From Lentinula raphanica (Eukaryota; Basidiomycota; Agaricomycetes; Agaricales; Omphalotaceae): a stretch of 64,000 nt of DNA. Position 1 is the stretch's first letter. Each line of letters begins with the position of its first letter. The position numbers and the translations under genes are program-made. The stretch is taken from NCBI GenBank assembly GCA_027919835.1, contig JANVFP010000002.1, positions 1,426,001 to 1,490,000 of the forward strand, given 5' to 3'. Below, piece by piece: positions 18,938 through 30,821 of the stretch. Below the pieces are notes generated by a model. The model made no database searches and was not told where the DNA came from. It worked only from the letters and a program-made list of their open reading frames with translations.

Positions 18938-20709
18938 ATGCAACCGACTGCATTGCCAGTGCCAACATCAAGGCTACAAAGGTGTCAAGACAACCTTCAA
19001 TCCACAGAAGCTGCAGACGAATGCTTGCCGGCTCAGAAACCCACAGAATCCTTCTGGCTCAACACTCCAAATGCTAATCCATTAGCAAAGGAAGGGAGTA
19101 CAGGAGATCTTCCTGCGGTTGCCGACGTCTGTATCATCGGTTCAGGAATCACAGGCGTATCGGTAGCCTACCACCTAGCAACTCAAGCTCAACAGGAACA
19201 GCCATTGAAGGTCATCATACTCGAGGCGAGAGATTTTTGTCAGCATTCATCGAGATGAGGTTGGATATTGTTATTGACAAAACGAATCAGGTTCCGGGGC
19301 AACGGGTGAACTCATCGCTTTCAGCATACGACACTGGCGTTCTAATCCAGGCATCTAGGGCGCAATGGAGGTCATCTTACACCTAATGTGTTCATCGATT
19401 TCTGTTCTTTGAAATCAAGATTTGGACAAGAGGAAGCATTGAAAGCGTTGGATTTGGAAAGTCATACAGCAAATGGGATCTTAGAGTTCATATCGTCTCA
19501 GAACATTGAACCAGCAGTCGATCTGGTTGCTGGTGGGCACATCACTATGTTTATCACCGAAGACGAGTTTTTGCGTGCCCAAGAAGATTATCAAGCTGCC
19601 AGGGAAGCGGGTGTTGATCTTTCAAGTGTCGATTGGCTGAACAAGGAGGAGATGTTCTCGGTTCGTGCACTACCTTCTGTTTTTTTCGTCAATCTGAGAG
19701 TCTAACATTTCGCGATACAGACTTACGGGGTTCCATACCCTGGAGTCAAATTCGGTGGACACAATCTCTGGCCGGTAAAACTCGTCACACATATGTATCA
19801 TTTTGCGAAATCAAAACTGCCTCTCTCCCTTCATACTTCCACTCCAGTCAACAGCATCTCGTCGAATGGAGGAGACAGTCCTCATCGTTGGAAAGTCCAC
19901 ACATCTCGTGGTTCTGTCTCGTGCTCATACGTTGTACATGCCACAAATGCATATGCATCCCATCTTCTTCCGCGCCTTCGTGGATCATCCGGCATCGTAC
20001 CTACACGTGGACAAATTGTGGCCGTCCGTGCATCGGTACCCCTACATCAGTTTGGCGGCAAGTCGTCGTGGGACGCAAACGATGGTTTTGAGTATTGGTT
20101 TCCTCGTCCAGTGGGTTCTACCTCCGAACTACCTCTGTTCATTCTTGGCGGAGGTAGAGAAGTAGAAACGAACTTCGAGCATGGCGAAACAGATGATTCT
20201 AAATGCAACGAAGCTGTAGGAAAGGTCCTCCGGGGATTCCTCCCGACCTTGCATCCTGACAAGTTCGAGTCAGGAAGGGAGCCGGTGATGGAATGGGTTA
20301 GTGAATATGTGACTGTCCTTCTAGAGACGCATCTCATGCATTGACAGACTGGAATCATGGGCTTTACGTCCTCTAGAGACCCTTTCGTAGGTTGGCTTAC
20401 TGGTCAGTTAAATCCAAGTGTTTACATCAATCTTCTAGGTCGGTCCAGTGGGCGAATCACACAACTCAGGGAGTAGCGAGGAAATGAACTACAAAGGCCA
20501 TTTCATTGCTGCTGGATACTCTGGTCATGGAATGCCGCGTGCGTTCGCTTGGTGGGTTACTCATCCCTAATACCAACAGCGGTAGTTACTGATCAATCGA
20601 TTCTTACAGCGCGGAAGTAATTACCACCATGATAAAAGCAGACTCTCGCGGTCAGCAATGGAACGCTCCGAATTGGCTTCCACAGCACTATCTGACAAAC
20701 CCAACTTGA
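18938..20709 (+). CDS. FAD-dependent oxidoreductase (DAO family)
   Basis: D-amino-acid-oxidase/glycine-oxidase-like flavoenzyme expected to oxidise an amine or amino acid. After an N-terminal tail of about 60 residues comes the Rossmann motif VCIIGSGITGVSVAYHLA. It is followed by VIILEARDFC and, across two introns, SGATGRNGGHLTP, the DAO family signature around the flavin. Further segments are YGVPYPGVKFGGHNLWP, VVHATNAYASHLLP, PTRGQIVAV, FEYWFPRP and, near the C-terminus, AAGYSGHGMPRAFA. It ends HYLTNPT with TGA at 20707-20709. No signal peptide is seen. The many fungal homologues of this type have unknown substrates. It is transcribed away from the M28 peptidase, so a shared role in amino-acid supply is possible but only inferred. 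Confidence 0.87.
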
Positions 20710-20923
20710 ACCCGAATCCCACCAGTCGAACTGTCAACCTTGTAATAGCAATGGTTATCTCCGGTCCATCCGGCTGAGAATGAGGACCTACGAGAAGAAG
20801 CAGAGAAAGAGTGTCTCCTTGTAGCTACCTACAATGTATGATAGATGTCTGCGATGGTCAATGCTCCTACATAACTTTAAGGCTCCTAAGACGCGTGCGT
20901 GGAGCATGAAGCGTGTTGTAAAA

Positions 20924-20940
20924 CACGGTCACGTGATAAG
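20924..20940. promoter_or_regulatory. GTCACGTGAT element upstream of RING/RRM gene
   Basis: A CACGTG palindrome at 20930-20935 within the eight-base palindrome TCACGTGA, about 71 bases before the start at 21006. The core matches other promoters in this window and the Cbf1/USF-type bHLH consensus. Confidence 0.4.
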
Positions 20941-21005
20941 TGTTACGACATTGCCTTAAATTCCCAAGTGGTTGATGCTGCTCTCAATCTTAGCGAGCAA
21001 CCACG

Positions 21006-24000
21006 ATGTCAGCGCCGCCAGCGACTCCTCAGCGCACAGCGTCCCACAGCCACTCTCACTCAGTCTCGGTCTCTCTTCCTCATGGCCTTTCTCCCGCATC
21101 ACCTTACACTCCGCTCTCGTTGCGGTCTTTTACTTCAGCTTCTACGTCGTCTGGTTCTTTGAACCCGTCTCCATCTTCGACACTTGCCACACCAGCCAGT
21201 GTACGAAACTTCGCTAATCATGCAGGTTTCAGCTCTCCTCCGGTTTCCAAAGTGAAAAAAATCTCTTGGGCATCACCGTCCCCAACTGGTCATTCTCCTT
21301 CAGATAGTCTGCCAAGTATCGCAGATTTAGCTCGTAACTGGAGGTCCAGAGCCAACGAAAACGGCATCAAAGTTACGAATCACTCCAAGCAAGATTTGCC
21401 TGACGATTTTTCTTTGTTGGATGACGCAGATGGTGTGTGTTGTCATATCTCATCTTTCGTGGGTCACTGACGCGTATCGGCTACAGCTAGCTTCGCCAGT
21501 AAACAAGAAGGCGACGATGAAGCCGGTGAGCTGTTTTTGATGCTCTTTGTTCCCTTCTTTGTTATTGAGATCAGTTTAGCTTTGCTTCCCGCTCCGTTTA
21601 TGTCGACTCAACGTCGTCGTGCGTTATCTCACGCCGGTTCACTTCCTCAGCATACACCCTCTATGCTACCCAGCGCACCTCACAGTGCACCGAAAGCCAG
21701 AAATCGCCCTCCGCTTGCCACGCTGTCTCCTGTAACGCGTCGAATCGCTCCTTCATCACCTGTCCAGGCACGCAGACCTAATCTGGTCAACCATCAGAAC
21801 GTGATGGCTACTCCTCCGCCCAACCGACAGTTGGCAGAACGTCTTCGGTTGAACGGAAGCTTGACAGAACCCGCGCAGCTTAGGAGGAGGGACGTCTATG
21901 ACGCAGTATGTCCTTCTTCGTACTGCGTATATGCGCGTGTTTTGACGTAGTCTCCACTAGGTTCTGCATCAAAACGATCTTTCTTTTGATCGCAATCTGT
22001 TTGACATACACGAAGATGAACAAGACGAAGATTACGAGCTTGGGTACAGCTCGTATCGTCATGACCTGCACGATTACCACTACCAACAAGAACCCTCCTT
22101 TGGTTCGCGCGAGACGCATTCTGATATTGAAGAGGAGGAATACGAAGTTGATTATCCAACTCTTCCTCCCCAGCAGAAGCAGAATCAATACTACTATCCT
22201 TACCAGCCGCAGCAGCTTCTTCCTCCATCGTATAACAATCCTTCTCCGGCTTACCCTCACCCCCCGGGTCTCACTCATCCTGCTGCTTCCCGTGGGTCCG
22301 CATATCTCCCAATAGGACAGGTTCTGGGTGTTCCTATGTATCATGAAAACCAAATGTTGCCTCAGTACCCGATGCATCCCGTGTCCCAACTTCCACCCGC
22401 GCATATGCCCGTCCCACTTCCTCTTCACCAAGCCTTGCACAACACTGACGCGGGCTTGCTTGTGACCTCTCATCCATCTTCCCAGGTCTCTACTCCAGTA
22501 CCTACCGTTGCAGAAACACCCGACGCGACAGAAACTCCGAAGTGCTGTTCTATCTGCGCTCGCAAACCTCCTGCCTTGACGCGTCTTGCCATTCTTACTC
22601 CCTGTGGTCATGCATTGTGCCCTGCATGTTTAACGAGCGCCCTGAACATTGTCGGTGAAAAGGACATGGAATGTGCTGGATGTCGTGCCAAGGTTGCCGA
22701 CTTCAAACTCATCTCCATCGCTTCAGACGATGCACTCACCGAACAAACAGGAAGTTCTGTGAAAGCACACGAGAAGAAGGAGAATCATAATATGATTCTC
22801 GGGAACTCTACCGAAATCGATACTTTCGATCTCAGCAGCATGGACGAGCCTAATTTCTTCAATGATGACAATGTGAGAGCAAGTACTCCTCCACCGAAGG
22901 CGAAAGGCATGCGACGCGTATCCGCTCCAGCCGCTGAGCCGATGCCAGTCCAAGGGGCTGAAAATGATGGCGATCCCGTTGTACTAAGGATCGACAACGT
23001 TCCTTGGGTCAGTTACTCCAGTGTTTTCGTGTATACATTCCTATTGATACTCATTGATCGCTCAGGACATCACTCCACCACGAATCACCGCTTGGCTCGA
23101 TCAACCTATCGTCCGCGTACATGTGCTCTTAGATAAGAAAGGGAAGACTATGAGCCATGCTTTCGTTGAGGTTGAGAATGAGACGATGGCTGGTAAGATA
23201 CTCAGGGGGGAAGTGCAATCGAATGCTCTTCGTAGAGGAAGTGTACTTGGTAAAGGCAAGAGGGCTAGAGGCGTCACGGTGACGCGCAGTTCACAAGGTG
23301 AACTCATGAGTGCGGTGCGTATCACTTTACGAACTTGTCTTCCGTTTTTCTGATTCTTGATGGTGTTCACTAGCTCTTTCCGTCTTGGCTTGGCTCCTTC
23401 GATGGCGCCAGACCTTCTCTCGCAGGCGTTGATAACGACAGGGTGGTGGCTGCTTTGGAGAGTGGGTTAATGAGTGAAACTGAGGTTGCCTGTTTGTTGT
23501 ATCTCATTCGTTCCCCTGACGTAAGTATTCCGGCTCGACAAGAAGTATTCATACTCACAAAAGCTTCGAATATATAGGCGCACTTCCTCAAAGTTCCTTC
23601 GCTACCATTCCACTCCCTCATTAGCGTTTTGTCCAAATTCCCTGCCGATGTTGACTCCAGAGTATTCTGGAGTAGTTCCCTCCGCGAATCCTTATTCGAT
23701 GTCGTATTCGGTAAACCTCTATCTATCTTTTTTTTGTTTCATCGCTCATAGTCGATCATCTAGCTGCCATCCAAGTACTTATTTCCCGTATTGAGCAGAA
23801 GAAGAATGTCGACGATGCAGCGTATCCCCCCAACCTTGTTGAAGAACTGACCAAGGCCGCTCTGGATTGTCAAGGTGCTTACCTTCTCCCGACTTCTATC
23901 TTGTTCGTTTCTGACAGTCTTCTTCCAGTGTTCAACGCCCAACAAAAGTCGAAATTGGCCGAATTTGAGAAGCAACCTCGTCCATCGTCTTCCTGCGACT

Positions 24001-24320
24001 CCGACTCCAATCATTCTGACGTGCGATCCGGCAATGAGTCTCCTCAAAACACAGATCCTACAGATGCAGACGTTGAAGACGAGGACGGCGAAAATGACGC
24101 TGAAGCAGATGCTTCTTTGAGCGAAGGCTCACGTCCCTCGACGGATGAAATTCACACTCCGAGTAGTGCCACTGCTGCAAACAGTGCATTGCCGTCCCCT
24201 GAAAGCGGAGACACTGTATCTGCCCAGGAAAATGTGCGCGACGATATCGCTCGCGAGTTTGGAGTTGAAGCACAGCTGGTCGAAGCTCTGATTCAACGTC
24301 TATCCCTCGCTCGGCATTGA
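21006..24320 (+). CDS. RING-finger plus RRM protein, low-complexity N-terminus
   Basis: Probable RNA-binding E3 ubiquitin ligase; I cannot name it. The start MSAPPATPQRTASHSHSHS opens a long Ser/Pro-rich region (about 21006-22530) with a Tyr/Gln/Pro-rich stretch. A C3HC4 RING follows (about 22540-22710): CSIC, CGHALCPAC and CAGC spaced as expected. About 270 bases on, an RRM-like fold reads VVLRIDNVPWDITPPRITAW across an intron, then VRVHVLLDKKGKTMSHAFVE. A conserved helical region follows (ESGLMSETEVACLLYLIRSP), then an acidic tail and the C-terminus EFGVEAQLVEALIQRLSLAR. The RING-then-RRM order recalls NOT4, but NOT4 has a C4C4 RING, so this is a different family. About eight introns. Confidence 0.8.
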
Positions 24321-25491
24321 AACGACCTCCCTCCTTTTTCCTACGTCTTAGAATTCATATCCCATTCCTCTTGTGGTCCCTATGTGTTTCCTTGCTTTCA
24401 CTCGCTTTCAACGGTTTGTATAAAACAGCTTCCAGATCTCTGGATCCCTCCCGGTGTTGCAGTCTGCCTCTCGTAATCGTTCTCATTCTCATGCATTGAA
24501 TGCATGTTTCTTTCGCATGAACAATTTCGTCAACGGACTCCGTATTGTTTCTTACCTATGCTTCCCAAGCTTTGTTATGCAGTTTCCTCCCATTATTCTC
24601 ACATGTCCCTTCTGGTGGTCGTGTCTCTTCAGCGTAATTACAGATTCTTCCTTCCATGTCCCCCCTTCAGCATCGCATCTTCCATTTGTCCTTCTTCATT
24701 TCCATCGAGTTATTGCTATCCGCTGTCGATTGTGTTTTCGAGAAAACCTTTTCTTATCATCATATTCATAGGCGTCGTTATTCCCTAGTATCATTAATCG
24801 TGCATGGATTTGCAACAATAAAACTGGGCGCAGTATGTGACTGCTGCCAGACTTATAACTTTATAGCTGAAGAAACTTCAGCTTCAGGGTTTTTAGCTTC
24901 TAGTGGCAGTCGAGCTGGTAGCATTGCGCCAGAAGTTGTGCTTCGAGGCAAGACACGACTTCTAGTAGGTTGCGGCGCTCAATTGCCTTAAACTCATCCT
25001 TCAAATTGTCAACGATCAAATTCACCATTTTGGGCTGGACATCCTTGCCGTTTGTCATAATGCTAACTCATTGTCACTTACTAGGAATATCCAAGCTGCG
25101 TGGTCTCCCCCGATACTCAGCTAGCTATAGCATCTTGAAAGCCCTTGATCCCTAAAATGTCGAAGTCATTGTGATGATCAAAGTTTGCTTGGACCGTCTA
25201 GATTGACCACACTCTATTGTTCCCTCATGCTCATTCATTGCCACCTTTAGAGAGCCATGGACCACTTTACGATGCTATAAAAGCGCTCCTACTCCTTATT
25301 AATTCTTTAGTCCGCCCCGCCCCTTTCACTGATCAGTGCTACTTTCCCAGTCCTACTCCTATCCGTCTCAGACTATATCAACTCTGGCTTTTACTTCCAT
25401 TTTTCAGGTTTCTACGTTACTGTCTCATATCAAGCATCTTGCTCTTTCCCCCTCACCACCACCCAACCACAAAGAATATCCGCCACCAACT
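24321..25491. other. intergenic, UTRs and CT-rich promoter
   Basis: Probable 3' UTR of the RING gene, then upstream region of the next gene. Pyrimidine-rich stretches at about 24590-24730 and 25420-25480 are typical of fungal core promoters or UTRs. No convincing coding exon or tRNA was found. Confidence 0.55.
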
Positions 25492-26271
25492 ATGTCTTCT
25501 GCTGGTACCGGTCAGGGTTCCGCTTCATACAAAACGACAGTTACGTCAAATGCCAGAGTTACGATGACCTTTGCGTCGTTCGGGATGTACGATACGGCAC
25601 AACCTACGGATCCTCGATCTCCAGAGGATCTTTGCATGAATAAGGAGAACATCCCCCTCATACTCGATGGAGCAAATCCTCCAGGATCGAGTGATAGAAC
25701 GGATTTTGCTGAACCTTTGACAAATACTATCGAAGCATCAGAGGTACGTATCAAATTGAAGCTCGTGGTTACGATGCATTAATTTCTTCTCGTTCTTCGA
25801 AGCAGACGAAACCAAAAGACAGTGCTCTCCAATTCGAAGGTCGACTCGCACAAAAGATTCTTGCCCGCCCTCCTTCGTTGAATGGATCCCCGACGGTTCC
25901 CTCAATTGCTCCAAAGTCCATCAACCTGACGCCGATAGGGCAGTCGGATTCAGACACGGAGGATACATCCAATGAGTCTGTGTCAGACGCAGGAGCCAGT
26001 GTTCACACATATGCTGCTTCGGATAGTAGCATTAGTGTTGCTTCCTCTATTACTAGCACCGAAGACGAGACAGGCGAACCCGTACTGAAGCCTCTGACAG
26101 TCCCTCCTTGGCATTTGAGATCGAGGCGAGCGAATGTTGCCTCTGCGAATATAGAGTGAGTCTAATCGTCTGAACATTGGAAACGTTATATTAACTCCCC
26201 CTTTCTTCACCTGTCGCAGACCTCATCCCCCGTACACGGCATTGGACGGACCTATGCGATTCCCCTTCTAA
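25492..26271 (+). CDS. small disordered Ser/Thr/Asp-rich protein
   Basis: Not recognised. The ATG at 25492 (MSSAGTGQGSASYKTTVTS) gives about 220 residues in three exons. Joins are ASE to TKPKDSALQFEGRLAQ and ANIE to PHPPYTALDGPMRFPF, with TAA at 26269-26271. Visible features are a KENIP segment (KEN-box-like), FEGRLAQKILARPPS, and an acidic Ser-rich stretch SDSDTEDTSNESVSDAGAS. No membrane segment or fold is evident. The KEN motif and phosphorylatable serines would fit a cell-cycle-regulated protein, but that is speculation. An in-frame upstream ATG at 25336 exists. Confidence 0.55.
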
Positions 26272-26884
26272 GGTCTATTTTGTATCTTCATCTATATATC
26301 ATACTTGTTGTCTATCGCTTGCTCGCATCTACTGTATTTCTATAGCTTTCCATGGACTTATCAAGGACATTTGCATACCCGCTTGCATCATTGAAAGCCG
26401 TCCAGAGCTGAGCAAGGTGTGAGCGATATGGAGAGACAGTTAGCGATAATAACGTGTACAGGTATCAGCATAACGAGTCTAAAATCATATCAGAGTGTTG
26501 GAATATTTTACCTTCCGACGAGGCTTGATCTACTGTCTACAAGGCAGTGCCTACGCTTCGCTTCGGCGGAGTGAAATCAATGTGGATTGCAGTATTCCTT
26601 TCCCCTTCAGCAATATGAGGACGAGGTGTTTCAAAGCTAACCAGTTTGTTAATCGGGCGACGGGGACAGACGATTGAGGACAAAGCTACGTATCATTGCC
26701 GAGGTCTGAAAAAACAATAACAACAATAAAAGTGACCGAAAAAGGATCCTGGACCAAACATGAGCATACGAATTCGAGGCATCTCTTTCATATATGATAT
26801 TATCTTTCATATATGATATTATAAATAGGTGCTAGCGCCTAAATTGAAACTCCGCCTGTACTTTCTCCAGTACTACATACTACC
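26272..26884. other. intergenic upstream of F-box-like gene
   Basis: No gene seen. It contains a perfect 19-base tandem duplication (26784-26802 and 26803-26821, unit TCTTTCATATATGATATTA) followed by ATAAATAG about 60 bases before the next start, a plausible TATA region. Confidence 0.6.
26784..26821. repeat. 19-base perfect tandem duplication
   Basis: Two adjacent copies of TCTTTCATATATGATATTA; each contains the palindrome-like CATATATG. It lies in the probable core promoter of the gene at 26885. Confidence 0.85.
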
Positions 26885-28558
26885 ATGTCTCGTCTACCAC
26901 AAGAACTCATTGACCGTTTTGTCGACGAATTCCAGAATTCAGTTGAAGATCTCAAGGCTTTATCTCTTGTTGGCAGGCCTTGGTTACCTCGAGCTCGCTA
27001 CCATCTCTTTCGTTCTCTTATCCTTATCCCCCAAGATTTGCAGGCCATTCGTGATCACTACGCCGACTTGAAGATCAGAGCATCTCTTCCATACATCGTA
27101 GATCCTGCGGATTATGTGACCCTCAATGACGAGGCATTTCTGCGTTCGCCACTTGCAGAAAATCCTCAGCCTACACAGTCTTTCTTGTCATCTATCGCAA
27201 ACGCCCTTCCCTATGTTCGCGGTTTGCGTTTGGGATCCTATGTCCGATTGGGTGGTAAAACCATATCAGCGAGGGACTACTTCTTCCGCTACTGGATCAG
27301 ATATACGGGCGAGCATAGCAGTGACGGGCAGAGATTGCTGTTGGAGGAACATTTTCGAGAGAGACAGAAGGCGCTGTGGGACGCTGTTGATCTACCTTGG
27401 GGACATGGTCCTGATCTAGGTCTTCATACGTTGCCATTTAGGAACTTAAGGTTTCTTTCGCTCCAGTGGAGTGTATTCAGCTGGACACCGCCTCCAGAGC
27501 ATGGTCTTGTAGGTTCCATCAACCCAGATCATTGGCCGGGTTATCAGCTCGCAATGCTGATCGCAGCCAATGCCGATACTCTAGATCATATCTCAATCTA
27601 TGGTTATCCTGGATTCCAGTTAGAGCGATATGATTCGATATCGAGTGGAGACGCTCTGTTGGATCTTCTTGCTAAGAACGCACCGAATCTCCAAACACTG
27701 TCTCTCGGAGGTCTACGAGAGCCATACTTTCCACATCTCCAATCAGTTCAACCTAAAGGCACCGATGACTTCCTGTCCGAAAGTCATCCAGTATATCCCT
27801 CTGGCAAGGAAGTACCATATGTTATGTCAGTTGACAACCCTCTGCCGCCGGAAAATTTCACCGGTCCTTCCCTCAAACGGGTCTTCATCCAAGGATTTGA
27901 CCCAGAATCCACCGTTTTGATTGAAGATGCAATCTTCAATCGGGGTGTATTCTCTGTGAGGAGCTTGACTCACCTTGCTTTATCTGTGATGCCAAAAGAT
28001 TATGATTACATGTTCATGTTTTCCAAGGTGCAAACAACTCTAACCCATCTCACTCTGGACATGAATGATTCAAGTCAGTTTGTTCTGCCCCTCCTCTGAT
28101 TCTGTGATTCTAATATCTTGTCAGCTCGTTATCTCAGTCTCAAATTCTGGTTCTTCCCAAAACTGGAAGTTCTACAGCTCAGAATACATACCGCGTACCG
28201 CACTTGGAACAACTTTCATGATATGGTTGAATCATTATCTGACAATGTCTATCACCTAGATGAATCATTGCCTATTGTCCAAGAAGTCAAACTGCTACAT
28301 GTATTGTTGGGACCCAGTCTTTACTCTATACTTGCAAGGAATTTTCTGCACCATGCATCAGTAGATGAACTGCTTGAAAGCTTGGTTTGCATGTCAACTT
28401 CTGGATTACCAGAGTCAATGGGAAGAACTCGAGTAGATCAAATTACAATCAGCTTGCCAGAGACCATTCTTGCGGAAATGTTGCCAATGGCTTATGGAAC
28501 AGGACATCTCAAGCAGGGAAACACAGATTACTGGTGGTATCAACCTACATATCTGTAG
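26885..28558 (+). CDS. F-box/LRR-like protein
   Basis: One large exon and one smaller, intron about 28073-28122, joining NDS to TRYLSLKFWFFPKLEVL. The N-terminus MSRLPQELIDRFVDEFQNS and LKALSLVGRPWLPRARYHLF matches the abbreviated F-box common in Agaricomycetes. The remainder has irregular leucine-rich units (LDHISIYGYP, LLAKNAPNLQTLSLGGL, SLTHLALSVM, TLTHLTLDM) suggesting a solenoid. It ends YWWYQPTYL at about 550 residues. It is unrelated at sequence level to the F-box pair at the left edge. No catalytic motif is present. Such families are large and variable in mushrooms and individual members are rarely characterised. Confidence 0.75.
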
Positions 28559-29054
28559 ACTGTAGCAGATTGTTGTACAAACTGTAGCTGACATTTGCTT
28601 CTCAAAGCTGTTTGATGCTAAAGAAGTGATTCATAGGCTCTGAAAGAGCTTATGGCTGATTTTTTTCTTACTTTTTGACCGAAACCATGGTCCAACATGC
28701 AAGCGTCCAAGGGAAACAGGGGGCTTGGACAGCCATGTGAATCAATTCATTTGTGTGATACTTTTACGAGCCCTTGGTTCCAGGCTAGTTTTGTCCTTGA
28801 GGCTTGGATGAAGAGCCGGTGTACAAGAATACAAGACTCAGGCAGAGGAAGAAGCCGCGGACGCAAAGGCAAGGTGGATTATAGTCTAAGAGAAAGCACT
28901 GAGACCAAGAATTTCTCGCGTGGGTTAACGTGGGCGGAAGACAAGCCCGCGCGAAGGAGTTCTGCCTAAAGTTATAACTTTTAAGAGAGCGAGGGCTGGG
29001 AAACCAAGAAGGTCCAACAAAATACACCCGGGAAAACCAGCAATGATATCGATG
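28559..29054. other. intergenic between convergent genes
   Basis: 3' flanks of the F-box-like gene (plus) and the mitochondrial carrier (minus). No coding or RNA signal was recognised. Confidence 0.6.
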
Positions 29055-30584
29055 CTACGAAAACCACGCGGTCAACCCATCATAGACCACGAACACGATC
29101 CCGCTGCTTGGCACCGCCCTCGCCATCGACATTCCGCAACCTGAGTAAAGGCCCTTTATGCCATGAGTCCGGTATATTTTGAGGAAGGTATCTAAAAATG
29201 ACATTGACTCTATACTCGCAATCGTAGCAGCCTTGCTGCTTGTTGCTCTGAGGATGGATGTAGGTTTTGATGCAGATGAGGCCGATCGAGACAAGGGTTC
29301 AGTTGTAGAGGCTGTAGTTGGGAAAGTGGACGGTGGTGAAGACACAGACAATGAAGGAACCGACGAAGGCGAAGTCGACCACTCCCTCGCTGCGCTCGAT
29401 GCCCGTTTCTGATACGTCCGCACCTCACGTAACTCTTCCTCAGTCTGCATCGCGCTCTTCACCGTATCTGCCGGATACAACGCCGCGACACATACAGCAC
29501 CAGCTATCGCGCCCGAGAATGCAGATTCCCAAGGAAGCAGCGGTGTGGAAGGGGTTTTCTCAGCCGATGAAAAGCCGGAAGTGGACCTGCGGTCCTTCAA
29601 TACCCTGGCCACCCATTCTTTGACCGCGAACCAAACGGCTGTACCCCCGGTCTCACGCAGGACAGTCCCGGTGTGTCCTAGCCAGAGACCACGGAGGCCG
29701 TTGGTGGCGACTACGTGACGCGCGATTGAGAATGGGCCTGGTGGGCGGGAATCAGGCAGAAGTGTGGGTTTTGAGGTGGTGGTAGGATGAGCAGAGTAGA
29801 TGGAAGTTGAGGAGGGATTTTTCGGAGGGGGTTTTGGTGTGAGTTTGGGTGTGATAGGAACGTGTATAGGTGGGATACGGGCAGGGGTCGGGGTAGTCAT
29901 CATTTGGACTTGTAGTTTACATTTGACCAATTCTATGGGTGTTCTGGAATGCGAAGCTAGTCAGATACATCGTCCAAAGACTGTGAAGACTGAACATACA
30001 ATATGAATGATGTAGCAGCGCCTGCTCCTGCTGCCGCAAAACATAGTTGTGGGATAGTCAGTTCAGTTGAAGACGGGGACGCATAATAACGGTGTATAAC
30101 GTTTTTGAGCGACGAGTAGGCGACGAAGAGGGCTGCTGTCTCTGCCATAGAACCTACAAGCGGTACGGGTAGGCCCTGCAGATCACAAACTCAAGAATCA
30201 ACACTTCAACACGCTGTGAAGACGGATACAGTTTGCTCACGCGATACAATCCCTTGAAGCCTTCGTCGCGCCATGTCTGCATAAGACAATCCATAGGTCC
30301 CTTGAACCGAGGCTGACCATCTGAGCTTGCTGGTGACAAGAGCTGAGATTGAAGCCGAACTTTGGCCAAGTCGAACGGGTATTCGAAAACTTCGGAAACC
30401 ATTCCTGCAATCTGACTGGACTTCAATACAAGATAAAGCCAGAGAGCTGAAGACTTTGACTGACGCTTCCAAAAGCAATGTCTAATGCTGCTGCCCTCAT
30501 CGATATAACTGCGTCTTCGCCGACCTGAGATTGTTGGGAGACTTCATTTTTCGAACTAGGCCGTGATGCACCATCCGAGTGCAT
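29055..30584 (-). CDS. mitochondrial carrier, ornithine/arginine transporter type (ORT1/ARG11-like)
   Basis: Inner-mitochondrial-membrane solute carrier with three tandem repeats. The repeat signatures PFDLAK (about 30380), PIELVK (about 29930) and PADTVK (about 29500) are all visible, each followed by basic residues. Family-specific text includes [35 protein letters not shown] and the C-terminus [14 protein letters not shown]. The best fit is the fungal ornithine carrier that exports mitochondrial ornithine for arginine synthesis. Exon 1 starts at 30584 ([14 protein letters not shown]); the first intron seems to end at TTGAAG so that GSSSQIAG is made. Unusual: two long Pro/Ser/Thr-rich insertions in matrix loops (around 29740-29900 and 29220-29410) make the protein longer than the usual 300 residues. 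It is divergent from the Zn2Cys6 regulator. Confidence 0.85.
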
Positions 30585-30821
30585 AGTCTAGGGTAAAAGT
30601 TGCCTAGAAAGAATTGACAAAACCTGATTGTAGATGAAAAATGCGAGCTTGTAGAAAATCAATGCATTGAATTTTTTGGTGGAACGGTGTTGAGATGAAG
30701 TTTTGAATTTCAGAGTTTTGGCCGAGAACGCGTATGACAGCTGCCGAAAATCCTCCTCTTCACTCCGGATCCGTTCTGCACCCGACGACAATGCGCTTTT
30801 CTCTCTTTCCAGTTTACCTCC
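30585..30821. promoter_or_regulatory. divergent promoter of the carrier and the Zn2Cys6 factor
   Basis: 237 bases between the two start codons. No clear TATA box or CGG triplet pair was recognised. Confidence 0.4.

Noticed and set aside
21880..22611. 243-codon minus-strand frame opposite the RING gene
   Set aside because: Basic, low-complexity translation mirroring the Tyr/Gln/Pro-rich coding strand; RING and RRM motifs on the plus strand account for the region.
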